Assembly (NCBI GenBank): GCA_001778275.1
Contig: MFGM01000081.1
Coordinates: 1 to 5,880, forward strand
Direction: 5' to 3'
Origin: Candidatus Falkowbacteria bacterium RIFOXYC2_FULL_48_21
GTDB lineage: Bacteria > Patescibacteriota > Patescibacteriia > UBA11705 > JABHMO01
Length of the DNA: 5,880 nucleotides
Shown here piece by piece: positions 1 through 3,318 of this stretch; the stretch's first letter is position 1; each line of letters begins with the position of its first letter. A program made the position numbers and the translations under genes. The notes under the pieces are model-generated. The model was not told where the DNA came from. It saw only the letters and a list, made by a program, of their open reading frames with translations, and made no database searches.

Positions 1-693
1 AGTGGACTCATGACGGCCAGCGAGCTGGCGCGGCAGGCGAATATCGCCCGCACCGCGGTTTATGACATGTTGAAAAAGCTGACCAGGCTCGGTTTGGTTA
101 CCGAAACGCAAAAAGGCGGCGTAAAAATGTTCGCCGTGCAACCGCCGGAAAAGTTGAAGCAACTGATAGATGAAAAAGGGGCGGCGTTGGATTTGGCCAA
201 AGCGGAATTGGACTCGTTCAACGTGCAGTACCACGCCAAGCGTAAAGCCGGTCGGCCGCGCGTGCAGATATTTGAAGGCAAAAAAGAATTGGAACAAATG
301 ATGAAGGATATGTTGCTTTACCGTGATTTGACGGTGCGCGTTTTTTGGCCGCCGGACAAGGCGATTAACGCCTTGGGCGCTGATTTTTTTGAAAAGTTTC
401 ACCAAGAAAGAGTGGCGCGCAATATCAGTATTCAAGTGCTGTGGCCGGAGACCGGTATTTTGCCACAAAAGAAGTTTGCGTTTTTGGAAGTGGGGCCAAA
501 ATTGAAAAGGGAGGTGCGGATCGTGCCGTCCACTTTTAATTTCAACTTCGGCTATGCCATATACGGCAGTACGGTGCGCTTCATCTCGCTCGGCAAAGAC
601 AATCTTGGCTTCTTAGTCGAAAGTCGGGACTTGGCCGAGATGATGAACGCGCAGTTTGAGATGATTTGGCGAGGGGCGAAGCGATATCGGTAA
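1..693 (+). CDS. TrmB-family transcriptional regulator, 5' end outside the window
   Basis: The frame is open from base 1 (Ser-Gly-Leu precede the first ATG at 10) to TAA at 691-693, and the winged-HTH domain would lack its first helix if translation began at 10, so the gene almost certainly starts upstream. Numbering from the ATG at 10, residues 1-35 hold the HTH: SELARQANIARTAVYDMLKK is the helix-turn-helix with its recognition helix, and LGLV leads into the wing. Residues 45-80 are a charged helical linker. From about residue 84 (VQIFEGKKELEQMMKDML) to the end is an effector-like domain containing GYAIYGSTVRFIS near residues 181-193. This order is typical of TrmB-like regulators, which bind DNA as dimers and respond to sugars or other ligands in archaea. 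TrmB-like proteins are also common in CPR bacteria, usually with unknown ligands. The family is fairly certain; the ligand and target genes cannot be read from the window. No clear U-rich terminator follows the gene. Confidence 0.85.
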   Translation, partial: SGLMTASELARQANIARTAVYDMLKKLTRLGLVTETQKGGVKMFAVQPPEKLKQLIDEKGAALDLAKAELDSFNVQYHAKRKAGRPRVQIFEGKKELEQMMKDMLLYRDLTVRVFWPPDKAINALGADFFEKFHQERVARNISIQVLWPETGILPQKKFAFLEVGPKLKREVRIVPSTFNFNFGYAIYGSTVRFISLGKDNLGFLVESRDLAEMMNAQFEMIWRGAKRYR

Positions 694-723
694 TGGCAGG
701 ATACTAAAATCACGGCGGTTAAA

Positions 724-753
724 TGTAGGGGTTCAAAATTTTGAACCCCTACA
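724..753. repeat. Perfect 30-bp REP-like palindrome
   Basis: The half-site TGTAGGGGTTCAAAA is followed directly by its exact reverse complement, giving 15+15 bases without mismatch. As RNA or single-stranded DNA it would fold into a stem of about 13 bp with a tiny AAUU loop. Neither side has a T-run, so it is a poor intrinsic terminator even though it lies just after the TrmB gene. Palindromes beginning and ending TGTAGGGG...CCCCTACA are, from general knowledge, common dispersed elements in many bacterial genomes and are often linked to REP-associated tyrosine transposases (RAYT). No such transposase is in this window. Confidence 0.75.
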
Positions 754-772
754 ATTATTGGGGTTGAAAAAT

Positions 773-800
773 TTGACATGATTTTGCTGTGTGGTATAAT
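773..800 (+). promoter_or_regulatory. Sigma70-type promoter of the XRE gene
   Basis: A perfect -35 box TTGACA (773-778) and perfect -10 box TATAAT (795-800) are separated by 16 bp. The -10 is preceded by TGG, giving an extended -10 motif. Transcription would begin near 807, leaving a leader of about 36 nt before the ATG at 843. This placement excludes the upstream in-frame ATG at 789, which lies inside the promoter. Confidence 0.85.
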
Positions 801-808
801 TATACCAC
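791..808. promoter_or_regulatory. 18-bp perfect palindromic operator over the -10 box
   Basis: GTGGTATAATTATACCAC reads identically on both strands. It contains the whole -10 box and reaches the predicted transcription start. A dimeric HTH protein bound here would block RNA polymerase, and the gene just downstream encodes such a protein, so autorepression is the simplest reading. The symmetry is seen directly; the identity of the binding protein is inferred from position. Confidence 0.65.
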
Positions 809-842
809 GTCGGGTTATATAAAAAATTATGTATCATGTATT

Positions 843-1211
843 ATGCAAAAAAACCTAAAACAATTCGGCGAAACGCTGAAGCAATTTCGCATTCGGAAAC
901 AGCTAAGCTTGAGGGATATTTGCGGCATGGTTGATTATGATCCGAGCAATTGGAGCAAAATCGAGCGTGGAGTGATCCCGCCTCCGGCCGACGAGGCAAT
1001 ATTAAAAAAGTGGGCGCAAGTGCTAGGGGTGGGTCACGATTGGCGGCGATTTGTCGATGACGCCAAGGTCGCACAAGGGGTTATTCCGCAGGATATTTTG
1101 AGCCAGTCGGATATGGTGAAGTGTTTGCCGGCATTCTTTCGCACGTTGCGGAACAAAAAGCCGACGAGAGAATATATAAAAACGATATTGGAACTACTTA
1201 AGAACGCATAG
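843..1211 (+). CDS. XRE-family HTH transcriptional regulator, 122 aa
   Basis: A small DNA-binding protein. Residues 5-60 form a Cro/C1-type helix-turn-helix: FGETLKQFRIRKQLSLRDIC, then the recognition helix region YDPSNWSKIERG (32-43), a very typical XRE signature. After a PPP turn, residues 50-65 (DEAILKKWAQVLGV) complete the five-helix domain. The C-terminal part ends in LPAFFRTLRNKKPTREYIKT (from about 95), a short helical tail found in many stand-alone XRE regulators. The start is set by the promoter: an in-frame ATG at 789 would add 18 residues but lies upstream of the predicted transcription start. There is no clear Shine-Dalgarno before 843. The gene stands alone, with no toxin-like or peptidase partner next to it. 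It is probably self-regulated through the palindrome at 791-808. Its wider targets are unknown; the smc promoter has a weak resemblance to the operator. Confidence 0.85.
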   Translation: MQKNLKQFGETLKQFRIRKQLSLRDICGMVDYDPSNWSKIERGVIPPPADEAILKKWAQVLGVGHDWRRFVDDAKVAQGVIPQDILSQSDMVKCLPAFFRTLRNKKPTREYIKTILELLKNA

Positions 1212-1319
1212 AAATAAAAAAGGGTCTGCTGAATTAGTATTTGGCCGTGCCGCTATCGCCCGTATTTAGCGTTTCCAGCGAAGTGGCAGAGATCGCACTT
1301 GGACAAATTGAACAACAAA
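1212..1319. other. Intergenic region with no recognised feature
   Basis: This stretch lies between the XRE stop codon and the shared terminator hairpin. I see no convincing gene, promoter or repeat in it. A weak open frame that begins with TTG at 1241 has no ribosome binding site and runs through the terminator and into gene A on the opposite strand. Confidence 0.5.
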
Positions 1320-1347
1320 AAAAGAGCTCCGACGCGGGGGCTCTTTT
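1320..1347 (-). terminator. Terminator of gene A, probably bidirectional (copy 1)
   Basis: Arms AAAAGAGCTCC (1320-1330) and GGGGCTCTTTT (1337-1347) pair over 11 positions with one G-T wobble around the 6-nt loop GACGCG. On the minus strand the hairpin ends in seven T (1323-1317), starting 9 nt after the gene A stop codon. On the plus strand it ends in CTCTTTT, so it may also stop the convergent XRE transcript. It is one of three elements of the same 11-6-11 layout in this window. Confidence 0.85.
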
Positions 1348-1356
1348 GATTCACCG

Positions 1357-1788
1357 TTACCGCCTATGCCAATGGAATTTGATCGGTCGGCTCGCTTTCA
1401 CGTACCCTTTTTGTTTAAGAAAAAATTCGAAATAACGATTGAGCAGTTCATACGTAAGATTTCTATGGCGCGTGAAAATAGTATGGATGTTTTTCGAAAA
1501 TTCCGAATCGATTATGAATTCTCTACCAGCCAAAAGTTGCACTTTGATGTTTTGCTGCTGGCGTTGTCTTTGCTCATGACGTAGATCATCGGCGCTTCGC
1601 TGGCGCAGGGGTTGGAGATATGACTCCAAATTCGAGATTTCTTCGTCAAGTCCCGGTAGGGTTACGATGGTGAACATGAACCAACGTCTGTTGCGCTTTC
1701 CGTTAAACAACGCAAGATTACACCATTGGAAAGGATCGTTGTCGGACGGTTTGTCGGGTGAAAAAACATCAACGCGTTTGATTGTCAA
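1357..1788 (-). CDS. Gene A: small orphan protein, paralogue of gene C (143 aa, TTG start)
   Basis: I do not recognise the family. The start is TTG at 1788, chosen because GGAGG (1800-1796) lies 7 nt upstream and a consensus-like promoter lies before that; the next in-frame ATG (codon 38) has no such support and would remove the part whose MxxK start resembles that of gene C. The protein is soluble in appearance and strongly basic, with an Arg/Gln-rich stretch RHEQRQRQQQ (70-79) and a likely helix LDEEISNLESYLQ (47-59). Residues 79-142 align without gaps to residues 109-172 of gene C with 20 identities in 64 by hand count, including Q.I, G, F..D, IF, LT, E..L..K.Y.K and the terminal KFHWxR. 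The shared C-terminal pattern suggests a conserved fold or binding surface. No catalytic motif is evident. It is transcribed alone, with its own promoter and terminator. Confidence 0.75.
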   Translation of the reverse strand: MTIKRVDVFSPDKPSDNDPFQWCNLALFNGKRNRRWFMFTIVTLPGLDEEISNLESYLQPLRQRSADDLRHEQRQRQQQNIKVQLLAGREFIIDSEFSKNIHTIFTRHRNLTYELLNRYFEFFLKQKGYVKASRPIKFHWHRR

Positions 1789-1795
1789 TGGTGTA

Positions 1796-1800
1796 CCTCC
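1796..1800 (-). promoter_or_regulatory. Ribosome binding site deciding the TTG start of gene A
   Basis: GGAGG on the minus strand is 7 nt from TTG at 1788. A nearby ATG (1802) overlaps this site but opens a frame of only five codons, so TTG is the best start. Confidence 0.75.
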
Positions 1801-1814
1801 ATAAGGGATTTATA

Positions 1815-1843
1815 AATATAGCGCGCAAAGACCGCTGTGTCAA
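1815..1843 (-). promoter_or_regulatory. Promoter of gene A
   Basis: On the minus strand, TTGACA (1843-1838) and TATATT (1820-1815) are separated by exactly 17 bp. The spacer ends in GCGCGC directly before the -10. The promoter lies 19 bp beyond the terminator of gene B, so genes B and A are separate transcription units. Confidence 0.85.
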
Positions 1844-1862
1844 GGCAGGCAGGGATAAAAAG

Positions 1863-1890
1863 AAAAGAGCTCCGGTGAGGGGGCTCTTTT
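1863..1890 (-). terminator. Terminator of gene B (copy 2)
   Basis: Arms AAAAGAGCTCC (1863-1873) and GGGGCTCTTTT (1880-1890) enclose the loop GGTGAG. On the minus strand the stem is followed by TTTTCTTTTT. It begins 6 nt after the gene B stop codon. The left arm is identical to copies 1 and 3. Confidence 0.85.
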
Positions 1891-1896
1891 GTGTTT

Positions 1897-2319
1897 CTAA
1901 ATGTTTTGACAAGCGATCGTGCGTGCCTTTGCGTTGATGCTGTAAATGCGCCAGCATTCGCCCGGTCGGGAATGCAAACAGTGCGATCGCAGAAGACCAA
2001 TCTTGTGTGGATCGATTGCTCGCTTGACGAGCTCGCCGTCAACGCAGCTGTGAATCAGCCATGGTCCGTCCGGATTGCTACGTACTTGCATCAAGACTTT
2101 GCCGGCTTCGGCCGGAGTGCAGTTGGTTAGCGCAAATTGCGCGGCCTTTTTTCGAAAATGAGCAGTGGTTGAAAGCGCGATGGTCGTGATCAGCGCGCCG
2201 ATGAGGCCGACGGTTAGCCAGACTTCGGCTGTGCCGTTCGCCGCGCCGGGCATGAATACGCCAAGACCGAACAACGCGTACAAAAGCCAGAAAGCAAAGA
2301 GCGATGGGCCGATTGACAT
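1897..2319 (-). CDS. Gene B: small membrane protein with two TM segments (140 aa)
   Basis: I do not recognise the family. The ATG at 2319 is chosen because GGAGG (2332-2328) lies 8 nt upstream; an ATG six codons earlier (2334) contains that very site and so is less likely, and the open frame further upstream crosses the terminator of gene C. Two hydrophobic segments, about residues 6-25 (LFAFWLLYALFGLGVFM) and 32-50 (EVWLTVGLIGALITTIALS), form a hairpin joined by a short GAANGTA loop. Basic HFRKK just after the second segment predicts that both ends are cytoplasmic. The remaining ~85 residues are soluble and contain five cysteines (67, 92, 114, 122, 137); SHCLHSRPGEC is a His/Cys cluster of unknown meaning. 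No enzyme motif is visible. The gene lies between paralogues A and C but shows no similarity to them beyond its terminator. It could be a small regulatory or anchoring membrane protein. Confidence 0.7.
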   Translation of the reverse strand: MSIGPSLFAFWLLYALFGLGVFMPGAANGTAEVWLTVGLIGALITTIALSTTAHFRKKAAQFALTNCTPAEAGKVLMQVRSNPDGPWLIHSCVDGELVKRAIDPHKIGLLRSHCLHSRPGECWRIYSINAKARTIACQNI

Positions 2320-2327
2320 GATAGTGT

Positions 2328-2332
2328 CCTCC
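2328..2332 (-). promoter_or_regulatory. Ribosome binding site deciding the start of gene B
   Basis: GGAGG on the minus strand sits 8 nt before ATG 2319. It overlaps codons 2-3 of an alternative ATG at 2334, which favours the shorter 140-aa form. Confidence 0.75.
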
Positions 2333-2356
2333 ATTTTGAAATCGTTTTGTGATGGT

Positions 2357-2365
2357 ATTGTATCA
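2357..2365 (-). promoter_or_regulatory. Probable extended -10 promoter of gene B
   Basis: On the minus strand TGATACAAT combines the TGN extended motif with the -10 hexamer TACAAT. No good -35 is present; the expected position falls in the T-run of the preceding terminator (TTTTCT). This would give a leader of about 30 nt. It is weaker than the promoters of genes A and C. Confidence 0.45.
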
Positions 2366-2381
2366 GAAGCTTGGAAAAAAG

Positions 2382-2409
2382 AAAAGAGCTCCGACGAGGG
2401 AGCTCTTGT
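2382..2409 (-). terminator. Terminator of gene C (copy 3)
   Basis: AAGAGCTCC (2384-2392) and GGAGCTCTT (2399-2407) pair perfectly over 9 bp around the loop GACGAG. On the minus strand it is followed by TTTTCTTTTTTCC. It starts about 7 nt after the gene C stop. Unlike copies 1 and 2, its plus-strand exit reads CTTGTG, so it should work only for the minus strand. Copies 2 and 3 share AAAAAGAAAAGAGCTCCG exactly. Confidence 0.85.
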
Positions 2410-2416
2410 GTGAATG

Positions 2417-2965
2417 TTAGTCCGTGCACGACCGGCAGAGAATCTTCGGCCGCTGCCAGTGAAACTTCGGCGCACTGCCGGGCTTCAAGTATTCCTTCGC
2501 GCGAAGGTAGTATTCGAGACCGGCCTCGATGTTGGCGCGAGTGAGAAATTCCGCGTTTACAAAGATGTCAGGGCAACCGGATTCGTGCGACTCGTCGAGC
2601 GCGAAAGCGTTTCCGGTTGCGAGGCGCGCTTCGATTCCCTGCCAGAAGGTTAATTCGTGCCGATAATGCTCGAGCATCTCGGCATTGTCGATTTCGAAAA
2701 CGTCTTCCGGTGCCGGATCGGTCACGATGGACGTCATGGTCTTCTTTTCTCCCACGGCCAGCTTCTGTTCAAGCTCTTCGATACTGTCAATGGCGCCACG
2801 AATCTCGTACTCCACCATGCTTCTCGCGTGCATGGTCGGTCCGAGGTGAACGGGTTTGCGTCCGGCCTTGAAAACCAACCAAACGTATTCCCACATGCTT
2901 TCGAAATCAGTGTGCACCGCGTGAATCGAACTGGACTTGATCAGCACATGTTTCTTTCCGCCCAT
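2417..2965 (-). CDS. Gene C: orphan protein, paralogue of gene A (182 aa)
   Basis: I do not recognise the family. The ATG at 2965 is preceded by GGAGG (2975-2971) with a 5-nt spacer, and the resulting N-terminus (MGGKKHVLI) resembles that of gene A (MTIKRVDVF). An in-frame ATG at 3046, also behind a strong ribosome binding site, would give a 209-aa form with a low-complexity extension. Visible parts: an N-terminal region with FESMWEYVWLVFKAG (21-35), a likely helix SIEELEQKLAVGEKK (61-75), an acidic patch around 84-97, and residues 109-172, which match gene A without gaps and end in KFHWQR. A short tail adds LCRSC, a CxxC pair absent from A. No signal peptide or membrane segment is seen. Leucine codons are mostly CTC (7 of 14), unlike smc, which suggests a different history. 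It has its own consensus promoter and terminator. Confidence 0.75.
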   Translation of the reverse strand: MGGKKHVLIKSSSIHAVHTDFESMWEYVWLVFKAGRKPVHLGPTMHARSMVEYEIRGAIDSIEELEQKLAVGEKKTMTSIVTDPAPEDVFEIDNAEMLEHYRHELTFWQGIEARLATGNAFALDESHESGCPDIFVNAEFLTRANIEAGLEYYLRAKEYLKPGSAPKFHWQRPKILCRSCTD

Positions 2966-2970
2966 GACAG

Positions 2971-2975
2971 CCTCC
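2971..2975 (-). promoter_or_regulatory. Ribosome binding site of the 182-aa form of gene C
   Basis: GGAGG within CGAGGAGG on the minus strand lies 5 nt before ATG 2965. It supports the internal start over the ATG at 3046. Confidence 0.7.
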
Positions 2976-2999
2976 TCGGTGTCGGGCCAAACATGATTG

Positions 3000-3050
3000 T
3001 CAGGCCTTTGGGCGGTAGTTGTCCCGGCAGTAAATGAAGATCGCATGCAT
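3000..3050 (-). CDS. Possible 16-aa leader peptide upstream of gene C
   Basis: On the minus strand ATG at 3050 opens MHAIFIYCRDNYRPKA and stops at TGA (3002-3000), 34 nt before the start of gene C. AAGGAGG (3062-3056) is 5 nt upstream, the strongest ribosome binding site in the window. The same site is 9 nt from ATG 3046, which would instead start a 209-aa form of gene C in another frame. Only one of these two uses may be real. A translated leader peptide could couple or tune translation of C. The very small size means coding status is uncertain. Confidence 0.3.
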   Translation of the reverse strand: MHAIFIYCRDNYRPKA

Positions 3051-3055
3051 CACCC

Positions 3056-3062
3056 CCTCCTT
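3056..3062 (-). promoter_or_regulatory. Strong ribosome binding site in the gene C leader
   Basis: AAGGAGG on the minus strand, followed by GGGTG and ATG. It is a near-perfect complement of the 16S anti-Shine-Dalgarno sequence, yet it does not precede the start of gene C best supported by comparison with gene A. It serves either the short leader ORF (ATG 3050) or a longer C protein (ATG 3046). Confidence 0.7.
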
Positions 3063-3146
3063 CATGTAGCATGAATCATGTATCAAAAAGCACAATAGAA
3101 ATTGGTTCGATTGATGATGATGGAAAAGGACATTGTCAGCCAAGAA

Positions 3147-3175
3147 ATTATAGCGCGTCCGGTTGATTTTGTCAA
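3147..3175 (-). promoter_or_regulatory. Consensus promoter of gene C
   Basis: On the minus strand, TTGACA (3175-3170) and TATAAT (3152-3147) are both perfect and are separated by 17 bp. The predicted transcription start is near 3140, giving a leader of about 175 nt before ATG 2965 (about 90 nt to ATG 3050). The -35 faces away from the smc -35 only 11 bp away. Confidence 0.9.
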
Positions 3176-3186
3176 CAGGGGCGGCG

Positions 3187-3215
3187 TTGTTAGAGGCGTG
3201 TAATTTTGGTATAAT
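3187..3215 (+). promoter_or_regulatory. Promoter of smc
   Basis: TTGTTA (3187-3192) and TATAAT (3210-3215) are separated by 17 bp, and TGG before the -10 makes an extended -10. Transcription would begin near 3222, at the left arm of the leader hairpin. It is divergent from the gene C promoter. Confidence 0.8.
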
Positions 3216-3219
3216 TGCA

Positions 3220-3311
3220 CTACAAGATTACAAGATACCTTACGAGATATACAAGATAGAATACTGATGTGGTTATCTTGAGTATCTGTAAAGTATCTTG
3301 TAATCTCGTAG
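3220..3311 (+). promoter_or_regulatory. Long hairpin filling the smc leader
   Basis: CTACAAGATTACAAGATAC (3220-3238) is matched by its inverted copy at 3293-3311 with 18 of 19 pairs (one A-C mismatch). Inside, CAAGATA (3252-3258) pairs with TATCTTG (3274-3280), so the 92-nt region can fold as one long imperfect stem. A competing perfect 8-bp pairing, TACGAGAT (3241-3248) with ATCTCGTA (3303-3310), would use the same right arm. ACAAGAT occurs three times on the left side (3222, 3230, 3251). The predicted mRNA begins inside the left arm, and the stem ends 7 nt before the smc ATG where no Shine-Dalgarno is seen. The pairing is directly visible; a regulatory or mRNA-protecting role is inferred. 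Confidence 0.65.
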
Positions 3312-3318
3312 CGCCTCT

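Noticed and set aside
724..753. Palindrome as the terminator of the TrmB gene
   Set aside because: There is no T-run on either side, and the perfect symmetry with TGTAGGGG ends fits a REP-like element better.
789..1211. Longer XRE protein starting at ATG 789
   Set aside because: This ATG lies between the -35 and -10 boxes, upstream of the predicted transcription start, and the 18 added residues do not extend the HTH domain.
1241..1435. 64-aa open frame on the plus strand
   Set aside because: It starts with TTG without a ribosome binding site, runs through the terminator hairpin and overlaps gene A antisense.
843..1788. XRE gene with gene A as a toxin-antitoxin pair
   Set aside because: The genes are convergent, have separate promoters and a terminator between them, and gene A shows no toxin motif.
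1897..2475. 192-aa form of gene B
   Set aside because: The extra 52 codons cross the terminator and the 3' end of gene C, while a GGAGG site points to ATG 2319.
2417..3046. 209-aa form of gene C as the primary annotation
   Set aside because: The internal start has its own GGAGG and gives an N-terminus like that of paralogue A. The longer form is kept only as an alternative.
3220..3311. Repeated ACAAGAT units as a CRISPR array
   Set aside because: The units are only 7 nt, irregularly spaced and partly inverted, with no spacers of constant length and no cas genes.
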